In this document: one piece after another, positions 1 through 6,085 of the stretch
Numbering within the stretch: the first letter of the stretch is position 1
Layout: every line of letters begins with the position of its first letter
From: an uncultured Lacticaseibacillus sp.
GTDB lineage: Bacteria; Bacillota; Bacilli; Lactobacillales; Lactobacillaceae
Length of the DNA: 7,331 bases
Direction: 5' to 3'
Assembly (NCBI GenBank): GCA_934339215.1
Contig: CAKRHU010000078.1
Location: 1 to 7,331 of the forward strand
Notes under the pieces: model-generated
The model's database searches: none
What the model was told of the DNA's origin: nothing
What the model saw: the letters and a program-made list of their open reading frames with translations, nothing else
Program-made: the position numbers and the translations under genes

Positions 1-497
1 AAGGCTTGGGCACAAGCAGGGGTGCTTGAGGCGTGTTTTAAGATCATCGGGTTGCCGACGACATAGTTTGGCGCAAACACCCGCATGATTTGATAATAAG
101 GGAAGTTCCAAGGTTCCACCATCACTAATACGCCCATGGCTTGCTTGACGTAATAAGCATCGCCGAGCTCAGTGGTTAATGGGGTTCGTTTCAAGAATTC
201 GGCGCCATGTTGGGCATAATATTCGGCAATATCCGCACACAAGTCTACTTCGGCTTCTGCTTCAGGTAATAATTTGCCCATTTCTTTAGTGATGATGGTG
301 GCAAGTTCACGTTTTTGTTGGCGCATCAAGTCAGCTAATTGATGTAAAACAGGTTGCCGGCTTTCAGGGGCTTCATTGCGCCAAGTGTGATAAAGGGCGT
401 CACCAGTTTGTAAAGCCGACTCTAATTCGGCATCGGTGGCATTCGGAAAAGTTTTGAGCACTTCGTTGGTATAAGGGTTGATCGTTTGATAAGCCAT
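1..497 (-). CDS. gabD: NAD(P)-dependent aldehyde dehydrogenase, probably succinate-semialdehyde dehydrogenase (N-terminal part, cut by window edge)
   Basis: This frame runs from an ATG at 497 leftward off the window, giving 165 complete codons of a family that is usually about 450-480 residues long. The product opens MAYQTINPYTNEVLKTF, typical of lactic acid bacterial succinate-semialdehyde dehydrogenases. The catalytic-face motif EPWNFPYYQ is at about residues 128-136, where Asn131 would form the oxyanion hole, and LKHAS at about 153-157 holds the cofactor-binding Lys. The catalytic Cys and Glu would lie outside the window. The enzyme oxidises an aldehyde, here probably succinic semialdehyde, to the acid in the cytoplasm. 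The start is supported by an excellent AGGAGGT site about 8 bases upstream. No neighbouring gene on the same strand is visible. The aldehyde dehydrogenase call is secure; the substrate is inferred from family resemblance. Confidence 0.85.
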   Translation of the reverse strand, partial: MAYQTINPYTNEVLKTFPNATDAELESALQTGDALYHTWRNEAPESRQPVLHQLADLMRQQKRELATIITKEMGKLLPEAEAEVDLCADIAEYYAQHGAEFLKRTPLTTELGDAYYVKQAMGVLVMVEPWNFPYYQIMRVFAPNYVVGNPMILKHASSTPACAQA

Positions 498-534
498 ATT
501 GGGGGACCTCCTTGTTGATTACGATTACCAAACT

Positions 535-563
535 ATTGTAACGCATAAAATTGCAAAACAAAC
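535..563 (-). promoter_or_regulatory. Putative promoter of the aldehyde dehydrogenase gene
   Basis: On the minus strand a TACAAT -10 box (540-535, five of six consensus bases) lies about 37 bases before the ATG at 497, which would give a leader of roughly 30 bases. At 17-base spacing the -35 region (563-558) reads GTTTGT, a poor match, so only the -10 box is convincing. No catabolite-responsive element with correct spacing was found nearby. Confidence 0.35.
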
Positions 564-589
564 GGACAAAACGCTTAAAATGCCGTAAA

Positions 590-618
590 TTGCCTGAATA
601 AACTTTAAAATTTACAAA
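590..618 (+). promoter_or_regulatory. Putative promoter of the alpha/beta hydrolase gene
   Basis: A TTGCCT -35 candidate (590-595) and a TACAAA -10 candidate (613-618) are separated by exactly 17 bases, and each matches consensus at four of six positions. Transcription would begin near 625, leaving about 43 bases before the ATG at 668. The surrounding sequence is AT-rich and the divergent aldehyde dehydrogenase promoter lies to its left. Confidence 0.4.
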
Positions 619-667
619 GACCGCGATTTGGCGTACATTGAAATTAGTTTATTTTGGAGGCGCAATC

Positions 668-1438
668 ATGCAAATTATTTCACTGCCACTTCATCCTCAA
701 AATGCCCCAGCTGCGACGTTGACCGCCTATCTGCCAGATTTGGTCCAACCCAAACCGCGGCGGGCTGTGATCATTTGTCCTGGTGGCGGTTATGCGTTTG
801 TTTCCCCACGCGAAAGTGAACCGATCGCTTTGACCTTTGCTGCGCAAGGCATGGCGGCATTTGTACTGGATTATGCAGTGGCGCCAGTGCGCTATCCTGC
901 AGCGTTGCGGCAATTGGCAGAAGCGATGAGAGTCGTGCGCGCCCATGCTGACGAGTGGCAGTTGACGCAGATTTTGGTTTGCGGCTTTTCTGCTGGCGGG
1001 CACTTGGCGGCATCACTTGGCACCCAATATGATCAAGCGGTGCTGGCAGATTATGATGCGGCGGTGATTCGGCCAGATGGACTTTTATTAGCATATCCTG
1101 TGATCACTGGCGGCCGCTTTGCGCATCGCGATTCGTTTACCAACTTGTTAGGAGCAGGGGAGGCCACGACGCAAAGTTTGGAAAATCTCGTGACCTCACA
1201 AACCCCACCGACGTTTATTTGGACCACTGCTGATGATCAAACGGTGCCGGCGATGAATAGTTTGTTATTTGTGGAAGCTTTGCAACAAGCCGGCGTAGTG
1301 GTGGAATTTCATTTATTCCCGCATGGTCGCCATGGCATGAGTTTAGGGACCGATTGGGTCAATGAAGATGCTGGGGTGCCGCATGCCGCTAGTTGGCCCC
1401 AGTTATTTTTTGATTGGGTGAATGTGACGTTTGACTAA
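668..1438 (+). CDS. Alpha/beta hydrolase (esterase/lipase or carbohydrate acetyl-esterase type)
   Basis: The product is a 256-residue cytoplasmic alpha/beta hydrolase with no signal peptide. The oxyanion-hole segment CPGGGY is at 37-42, matching the HGGG region of the esterase/acetyl-xylan-esterase-like family. The nucleophile elbow GFSAGG is at 106-111 (Ser108), a DxxVP motif gives the acid Asp190 in ADDQTVP, and the catalytic His is His222 in GRHGMSLG. All three triad residues are therefore present. A TTG at 638 would add ten residues, but the ATG at 668 has GGAGG (656-660) seven bases upstream and is the better start. The gene stands alone between a divergent promoter region and a hairpin terminator. 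The likely reaction is hydrolysis of small carboxylic esters or removal of acetyl groups from sugars; the substrate cannot be fixed from sequence. Confidence 0.88.
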   Translation: MQIISLPLHPQNAPAATLTAYLPDLVQPKPRRAVIICPGGGYAFVSPRESEPIALTFAAQGMAAFVLDYAVAPVRYPAALRQLAEAMRVVRAHADEWQLTQILVCGFSAGGHLAASLGTQYDQAVLADYDAAVIRPDGLLLAYPVITGGRFAHRDSFTNLLGAGEATTQSLENLVTSQTPPTFIWTTADDQTVPAMNSLLFVEALQQAGVVVEFHLFPHGRHGMSLGTDWVNEDAGVPHAASWPQLFFDWVNVTFD

Positions 1439-1482
1439 AAAAATTGCCTCGGTGATCTGATCGATCATCGAGGCAATTTTTT
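1438..1482. terminator. Bidirectional Rho-independent terminator between converging genes
   Basis: The arms 1441-1457 and 1463-1479 pair over 17 positions, with one G-T wobble, around a five-base loop. The flanking A-run (1438-1440) pairs with the T-run (1480-1482), giving U-tracts in both directions. The hairpin touches the stop codons of the hydrolase (1436-1438) and of the GGDEF-EAL gene (1483-1481), so one element ends both transcripts. Confidence 0.92.
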
Positions 1483-3328
1483 AGGCTATAGCGGGCACTA
1501 AGTTTTCCGGTTTATCAAAGAAGTAGCCTTGGACAAATTGGATGCCAAGCGTTTGCGCTAATTCTAAGTCTGCTTGGGTTTCGACGCCTTCCAAGATGAA
1601 TGACAGGTGGTTGCTTTTGGCCACTTGCCGCCAAAAGGCGATGCGTTCGTGCATTTGGTCGGCGTCATTGGTGCGGCGCAAGTTTTGCATGGCGAACTTC
1701 ACACCGTCAAAATAAGGGAGTTCATTTTGTACCAATTCAAAGGAATTGTCTGAGCCGACGTCATCGATCAAAATTTTCATCCCGGCTGAGCGATAAATGG
1801 CGCTGATATGCCGAGTGATCGCTGCATTGGCGACTTCGGTGACTTCAACGGTCAAGTTGGTGGGGCCATCAGGGCTTTCGGCCAAGGCAGTCAACACTCG
1901 AGCCACTTCGACATCCCGAAATTGCGCAGCAGTTAAATTGATATTGTAATTATGTAAAGGATCTGCGGCGATCACTTGGCGTAAAAGCCGCGGAATTTCA
2001 GCGACTGGAATTTCAAAATCATTGGGTAAGACCCAGCGCTGTTGTTCGGCATCATAATGCCGCAATAACAACTCATGATAATACCGCGGTTGGCCGTCCA
2101 AGCTCAAATCATAGACGCCTTGGGCGAAATAGCGATATTGCGAATAATCTTCAACGGCTGGCGCAGTGTCAGTGAGGACGGTGTGTTCGACTGTGATCAA
2201 GTCGCGACCATTGCGTTTGCTGGTATATACCGCATCATCAGCACGTTTGTATAATTCGTCAATGCTTTGATCGTCTTCATGGCGTTCGGTGATCCCAATC
2301 GATACGGTCCCATTCATGCTACGACCATCGTAGGTGTATTCACTGTCTTTAACGGCTTGACGAATATGGTTGGCGATTTGCACGACGGCTTGCGGATGAA
2401 CGCCTGGAAAAACGATGTTTAATTCTTCGCCGCCAGTTTGATAGATGCGATAGGTCAAAGCTTGTTGTTCAAGGGTTTGATGAATGATGTCAGAAACCCC
2501 GATCAAAGTCGCGTTGGCCGCCAAGTGACCGTAGCGATCATTGATCTGCTTGAAATGATCGCAATCGATACTCAAAAGCGTTAGCGGTTCATGATGGACC
2601 GAAGCGGCGTTGAACATGGAGGTCAGCGCTTTTTGATATTGGGCATAAGCTTGGGCACTGGCACCGGCATCATATTCGACTAATCGCTTTAATGAGGCTT
2701 TATTCAAATCGTCGGCATAAGCTCTTAACCAATAGCCAAACACGACAAAAGCCATGATCGCATACATGCCGATGGCCCATTGCCGCTGATCAGCCGTTAA
2801 CGTGATCAATATCGACTGGGTGGGCGCGCTGCTCCAAAACAAAGCTGCCAGCACCGCAGAGCCTACGACACCTAAAAACCAATGGTTGACCAGTTTCATC
2901 CGGAAGTGGGCCATGGTGGTCAGCACTGCGGCGAAAAGTAACATTGCGATGATCGTTGTCGGCTCCAGTAGATTACTGGCATGATGGGATTCCCAAAGCA
3001 CGGCGATGACCACTGCTTGCAGCGTGATTTCTAGTTTACCAAATCCTGCATACACGATCGGCGTTGTCGCCAAAAACAAAGCCCAGTTATGAAAGAACAA
3101 AGCCGTATCACCAGTTAAAGCATACATGGCGCCAAAATGCAGGATCAACGCTAAGCCACTAGATAGCAGCCATAATTCAACCCGTCTGAGTAGGCGTCTT
3201 TCCCGTCTTTGACTTTGATCGAAAGCGGCCATATACACCCGCTGAAAACAAGCAATAAACCCAATGCTAAAAAATCCGACCAAGGCCATGCGCATCAATA
3301 GATTCATCAAAGAAACTGTTGTTGTCAT
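1481..3328 (-). CDS. Membrane GGDEF-EAL protein (cyclic-di-GMP turnover), GGDEF domain altered, EAL domain likely active
   Basis: The 615-residue product has about six or seven hydrophobic segments in residues 8-203, then a GGDEF domain (about 215-380) and an EAL domain (about 395-610). The GGDEF domain keeps D255xDHFK, N263D and GGEEL (299-303). It has Asn272 where diguanylate cyclases have the guanine-binding Asp of the GH..GD motif, Gln297 where Arg normally precedes GGDEF, a lost DxLTGLxNR motif, and no RxxD inhibitory site. The EAL domain keeps Glu419 (in HELLLR), Asn464, Glu495, Glu498, Asp522, Asp523, Lys544, Glu580 and Gln600, the usual metal and catalytic set, although loop 6 is DDVGSD instead of DDFGTG. 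I infer a phosphodiesterase, with the GGDEF part perhaps a nucleotide sensor. The ATG at 3328 was preferred over a TTG at 3370; a GGGAGG lies 12 bases upstream, which is slightly far. No partner gene is adjacent. Confidence 0.9.
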   Translation of the reverse strand: MTTTVSLMNLLMRMALVGFFSIGFIACFQRVYMAAFDQSQRRERRLLRRVELWLLSSGLALILHFGAMYALTGDTALFFHNWALFLATTPIVYAGFGKLEITLQAVVIAVLWESHHASNLLEPTTIIAMLLFAAVLTTMAHFRMKLVNHWFLGVVGSAVLAALFWSSAPTQSILITLTADQRQWAIGMYAIMAFVVFGYWLRAYADDLNKASLKRLVEYDAGASAQAYAQYQKALTSMFNAASVHHEPLTLLSIDCDHFKQINDRYGHLAANATLIGVSDIIHQTLEQQALTYRIYQTGGEELNIVFPGVHPQAVVQIANHIRQAVKDSEYTYDGRSMNGTVSIGITERHEDDQSIDELYKRADDAVYTSKRNGRDLITVEHTVLTDTAPAVEDYSQYRYFAQGVYDLSLDGQPRYYHELLLRHYDAEQQRWVLPNDFEIPVAEIPRLLRQVIAADPLHNYNINLTAAQFRDVEVARVLTALAESPDGPTNLTVEVTEVANAAITRHISAIYRSAGMKILIDDVGSDNSFELVQNELPYFDGVKFAMQNLRRTNDADQMHERIAFWRQVAKSNHLSFILEGVETQADLELAQTLGIQFVQGYFFDKPENLVPAIA

Positions 3329-3407
3329 GATCGATTTTTCCCTCCCAAGGAATTTCTCGTCGCTTGTCAAAAGCCTGTACGCAATCGACTTGAAACCAAC
3401 TAAATTA

Positions 3408-3436
3408 AATATACGTTAATCGCTTGCATTCGTAAA
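3408..3436 (-). promoter_or_regulatory. Putative promoter of the GGDEF-EAL gene
   Basis: On the minus strand TTTACG (3436-3431) and TATATT (3413-3408) are spaced by exactly 17 bases and match the -35 and -10 consensus at four and five of six positions. A very AT-rich tract upstream (about 3437-3475), including the palindrome AAATTAATTT at 3448-3457, could act as an UP element. The start near 3401 would give a leader of about 70 bases. No cyclic-di-GMP riboswitch fold was recognised in that leader. Confidence 0.45.
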
Positions 3437-3518
3437 CAATAATCAATAAATTAATTTCAATTATTTTTTATCTCATTACAAATATGCAAGATTTCGAGCA
3501 TTGATGGCGAAAGCACGC

Positions 3519-3561
3519 AAAAACCCTGGCAGCAACTGAGCTTCAGCCACTGCCAGGGTTT
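3519..3561 (-). terminator. Rho-independent terminator of the MetE-like gene
   Basis: Twelve-base arms AAACCCTGGCAG (3521-3532) and CTGCCAGGGTTT (3550-3561) are perfect complements. A small inner stem, CTGA/TCAG, lies within the 17-base loop. Read on the minus strand, the stem ends in a run of five T, eleven bases beyond the stop codon of the MetE-like gene. It separates that gene from the GGDEF-EAL gene downstream on the same strand. Confidence 0.9.
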
Positions 3562-3571
3562 GCCTCAAGAT

Positions 3572-4720
3572 TTAGTTCCAGAACTTTTCAGCCAAGGCCC
3601 GGCCTTGATCGATTTTAGCCCATTGTTGGGCAGCGGATAATTCGTTGCCGCCGTCACAAGAAGCAAAACCGCATTGATGCGATAAGTATAAATGATCTTT
3701 GGGTAAAATCTCGGCAGCTTGGTTCAACAAGCGCAAGGCCCGATCCTCATCATCCAGTGCGGTAGTTTTGGAGCTCAATAAGCCTAAAACGACTTCCACT
3801 TCAGGGCGGGCTTTCAAGGCGTTCAAAGCCGCCAAATCGCCTGCGCGTTCATCATCCCATTCCAAGAAGAAGCGATCGTAATGTTGATTGCCTAAGAATT
3901 TGGTGGCGATGGCTGCATAAGAGCCACCAGCAGCATGGCGGGACGCGTAGTTGCCACGGCAATTATGGGTCCAGACTTTCAAACCCAGGCTGTGGCCGTA
4001 ATCACAAACCGCATTGTTGATGGCGACAAATTCATCGGCTAACGCTTCGATCCCATCGTTGCCATTGGCGAAGAAACTCGAGTCGTTGTCGTCGGCAAAT
4101 AATTCCCACAAACAATCGTCAAATTGTACGATTTCACCACCAGCAGCTTTGTAGTCATCTAAGAATTCTTTGTATGCTTGGATCAAACCCGCTTTTAGGG
4201 CTTCAGTGGTGGGATACACTTGGCCTTCGCCGTATAAGTGGTCGAAAAAGGATAACTCGGTGTAAGCATGAGCGGCGCCCCAAACCGTGGTTTTAACTTT
4301 GGCATCGCCTGCTTGGGCTTTGAGTTGTTTGAAAGTGTCGATGAAGTGATGATTTTTGCCAGACAATGGGGCAGTGATTTCAATCCCGATATCTTTGCGG
4401 GTTTCAAAGTCGCCGCCATCATGGTCTTCAAAGCGATAACCATGTTCGGCAATCGTGCGTTTGATGCCACCAAAGCCCCACAAGAAATCCAGATGCCACA
4501 TGGATTTCGAGTATTCACCATCTGTGATCACATCGAGGCCATGGGCTTTTTCTTCGGCGACCACTTGTTTAATGGCGCGGGTTTCTTCGGCTTGATAGCC
4601 GTCAAAGTCGGCGTAAAACGGATATTGAATGTCGTCGCGGTGTTCGATTTGATCTTTGTAGGTGAGTAGACTAGCCGGGCGTAATAAGGAGCCGACGATT
4701 TGAAAACGAGATTGAGTCAT
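3572..4720 (-). CDS. MetE-like cobalamin-independent methionine synthase family methyltransferase (YxjG/YxjH type)
   Basis: The 382-residue product corresponds to the catalytic C-terminal half of MetE alone, the length seen in the YxjG/YxjH family, against about 750 residues for full MetE. The opening strand IVGSLLRP (8-15) and the ITDGEYSKSMW segment (65-75) are the usual MetE substrate-side motifs. The four zinc ligands can be placed at His252 and Cys254 (in THNCRGN), Glu287 (FLEWDD) and Cys350 (SHQCG). The family activates homocysteine thiol on zinc and transfers a methyl group to make methionine; for these short forms the methyl donor is uncertain because the folate-binding N-terminal half is absent. 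The ATG at 4720 has GGAGG nine bases upstream. The gene is transcribed away from a LysR regulator that is its probable controller, and a strong terminator follows. The family is secure; the exact reaction is not. Confidence 0.9.
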   Translation of the reverse strand: MTQSRFQIVGSLLRPASLLTYKDQIEHRDDIQYPFYADFDGYQAEETRAIKQVVAEEKAHGLDVITDGEYSKSMWHLDFLWGFGGIKRTIAEHGYRFEDHDGGDFETRKDIGIEITAPLSGKNHHFIDTFKQLKAQAGDAKVKTTVWGAAHAYTELSFFDHLYGEGQVYPTTEALKAGLIQAYKEFLDDYKAAGGEIVQFDDCLWELFADDNDSSFFANGNDGIEALADEFVAINNAVCDYGHSLGLKVWTHNCRGNYASRHAAGGSYAAIATKFLGNQHYDRFFLEWDDERAGDLAALNALKARPEVEVVLGLLSSKTTALDDEDRALRLLNQAAEILPKDHLYLSHQCGFASCDGGNELSAAQQWAKIDQGRALAEKFWN

Positions 4721-4747
4721 AGGTGATTGCCTCCGAATGAATTAATT

Positions 4748-4759
4748 GATGAATTCATC
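4748..4759. promoter_or_regulatory. Perfect 12-bp palindrome in the leader region of the MetE-like gene
   Basis: GATGAATTCATC is self-complementary over all twelve bases and lies 28-39 bases before the ATG of the MetE-like gene, in its expected core promoter or early leader. It could be an operator half of the divergent control region. It could also be chance in AT-rich DNA, since it does not extend and does not follow the T-N11-A LysR pattern symmetrically. Confidence 0.3.
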
Positions 4760-4782
4760 GTAACGAGTTTAGTGAAAAATAG

Positions 4783-4797
4783 ATAATACTGGATTAC
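4783..4797. promoter_or_regulatory. Candidate LysR-type operator (T-N11-A dyad)
   Basis: The sequence ATAAT-ACTGG-ATTAC is an imperfect dyad (nine of ten arm bases) containing T4784 and A4796 separated by exactly eleven bases, the general LysR-family box. It sits just upstream of the extended -10 of the regulator gene. A bound regulator could therefore repress its own promoter and act on the divergent MetE-like promoter. The assignment rests on pattern and position only. Confidence 0.35.
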
Positions 4798-4801
4798 TTG
4801 G

Positions 4802-4810
4802 TGATATAAT
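4802..4810 (+). promoter_or_regulatory. Extended -10 promoter of the LysR regulator gene
   Basis: TGATATAAT is a perfect extended -10 element (TGN plus the TATAAT consensus). No good -35 box is present at 17 bases, as is common for extended -10 promoters. Transcription would start near 4817, leaving a leader of about 22 bases that holds the GGAGG site at 4827-4831. Confidence 0.65.
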
Positions 4811-4838
4811 AGGCAATAACTATAACGGAGGACATCAT

Positions 4839-5762
4839 ATGCGCATTCAACAACTCCAATATTTAGCAGCCATTGCCGAAACCGGCTCGATCAATGAAGC
4901 CGCCAAACGCTTATTTATTTCACAACCTTCATTGTCTCAAGCGATGAAAGAACTCGAAAAAGAATATCACTTGCAATTATTCTATCGCTCCAAAGCAGGC
5001 ATCACGCTGACTGACGGGGGGCGTGAATTTCTGAACTATGGGCGTGGGGTATTAGATCAGGTCAATTTATTAGATGAGCATTTTCGCCAAGATACCGTGC
5101 GCAAACAACAATTTTCGGTGTCGGCGCAGCATTATGCCTTTGTGGTGAATGCTTTTGTCGCCTTGGTCAAAGAAATCGGCGGCTCTGAGTATAACTTCAC
5201 CTTGCGCGAAACCCAAACGCAAGGCGTGCTCGATGATATTCAAACCAACAAAAGCGAACTCGGTGTGACCTATTTGAATGGGTTCAATCAAACGGTGATG
5301 AAACGGTTGATCGCTGAAAAAGACCTGACGTTCACACCGCTATTTGTTGCCCAACCGCATGTCTTTGTCGGCCGGGATAATCCGTTGACCGCCAGATCTC
5401 ATTTGTCGCTAGCCGATCTTGAAGACTATCCTTATTTATCTTATGAACAAGGGGACACCAACTCGTTTTATTTTGCCGAAGAGATTCAAAGCACCTTGCC
5501 ACATGCCAAACATGTGCAAGTGTCTGATCGGGCAACGATTTTCAATTTAATGGTCGGGCTAGATGGTTACACGATCTCCAGTGGCATTATTTCCAGTGAT
5601 TTGAACGATGAAAAAATAGTCGCCATTCCATTAGATGTCGACGATCCGATTACGCTAGGCTATTTGCGCCACAAGAAAATTGAGCTGAGTCCAACCGCCA
5701 CGCGCTACTTGGAATTGTTGAAAGAACATATCCGTCATTACGGCTTTGAAATTGCCGACTAA
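4839..5762 (+). CDS. LysR-family transcriptional regulator, MtaR/CpsY-like (probable methionine-metabolism regulator)
   Basis: The 307-residue product has normal LysR-family length. The N-terminal winged helix-turn-helix spans about 1-60, with the recognition region GSINEAAKRLFISQPSLSQ at 16-34 and the wing ITLTDGG at 55-61. A linker helix (about 62-88) is followed by a periplasmic-binding-protein-like effector domain (about 92-295). Segments such as QHYAFVVNAFV (97-107), the FTLRET stretch (120-125), YPYLSYEQGD (197-206) and VSDRATIFNLM (228-238) resemble, from memory, streptococcal MtaR/CpsY-type regulators that control methionine uptake and synthesis. The ATG at 4839 has GGAGG seven bases upstream. 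The divergent MetE-like gene 118 bases away is the obvious target, and binding in the shared spacer could also control the regulator itself. The effector, perhaps homocysteine or methionine, is inferred from the MetR paradigm. Confidence 0.9.
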   Translation: MRIQQLQYLAAIAETGSINEAAKRLFISQPSLSQAMKELEKEYHLQLFYRSKAGITLTDGGREFLNYGRGVLDQVNLLDEHFRQDTVRKQQFSVSAQHYAFVVNAFVALVKEIGGSEYNFTLRETQTQGVLDDIQTNKSELGVTYLNGFNQTVMKRLIAEKDLTFTPLFVAQPHVFVGRDNPLTARSHLSLADLEDYPYLSYEQGDTNSFYFAEEIQSTLPHAKHVQVSDRATIFNLMVGLDGYTISSGIISSDLNDEKIVAIPLDVDDPITLGYLRHKKIELSPTATRYLELLKEHIRHYGFEIAD

Positions 5763-6085
5763 TGGTGAACGCTGTAAATCTTTAATGGTTTTCAGGATGA
5801 ATTGAAAGAGTTACGGTCCTGACTTTTGTATGGTCAAGGGAATGCAATGACATAATTTTACGCGGTGGCTCAATTTTTACAAACATTAGCCGATGATGAC
5901 CAGCGTGGAATTTTAGTTGAGTTATTGACCGGTTTGCAATGTGGGCACAATTTACAAGTGCGCGTGTTCATGATTGCGTTCATTAATTATTCAATCTTTC
6001 TTCGGCATGCGGTCGTAATTTTTCCGTCAGCGCATAGATTTACCTGACACACTGAAAGTATTGCAGTGTGAAAGGAAACCTCATC
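5763..6085. other. Gene-poor stretch; possible decayed small reading frame at 5865-6047
   Basis: No convincing gene is present. On the plus strand a GTG at 5865 opens about 60 codons to a stop at 6045-6047. The first part encodes a helix-like stretch, LADDDQRGILVELLTGLQ, with codon choice similar to neighbouring genes and a faint look of an ArsR-type regulator. It has no ribosome binding site in range, and a stop codon lies twelve bases upstream in frame. It therefore looks more like a gene relic or chance than a working gene. A six-base inverted pair, TCAGGA and TCCTGA, near 5795-5823 might be a weak terminator for the LysR gene, but its loop is long. No clear promoter for the serine hydrolase gene was found here. 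Confidence 0.3.
6048..6070. repeat. Perfect 7-bp inverted repeat directly before the serine hydrolase ribosome binding site
   Basis: CACACTG (6048-6054) and CAGTGTG (6064-6070) are exact reverse complements separated by nine bases, and the AAAGGA ribosome binding site starts at 6071. It could be a leader hairpin that influences translation, or a repressor operator. There is no T-run after it, so it is not a terminator. Confidence 0.5.

Noticed and set aside
535..552. Catabolite-responsive element near the divergent promoters
   Set aside because: The TGTAACG run lacks one base of the required spacing and the right half does not match.
638..667. TTG at 638 as the start of the hydrolase
   Set aside because: The in-frame ATG at 668 has GGAGG at ideal spacing, and the extra residues would be encoded across that ribosome binding site.
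680..1094. Open frames on the minus strand inside the hydrolase gene
   Set aside because: They are antisense to a gene with an intact catalytic triad and a good ribosome binding site, and they have no plausible protein features.
3329..3400. Cyclic-di-GMP riboswitch in the leader of the GGDEF-EAL gene
   Set aside because: The leader is only about 70 bases long and shows no conserved riboswitch core or expression-platform hairpin.
4268..4669. Open frame of 133 codons on the plus strand
   Set aside because: It lies entirely antisense to the MetE-like gene, whose protein motifs and zinc ligands are clear, and it has no recognisable domain.
4818..4824. AACTATA as half of a streptococcal MET-box
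   Set aside because: The partner half TATAGTT is absent at the required distance, so only a chance half-match remains.
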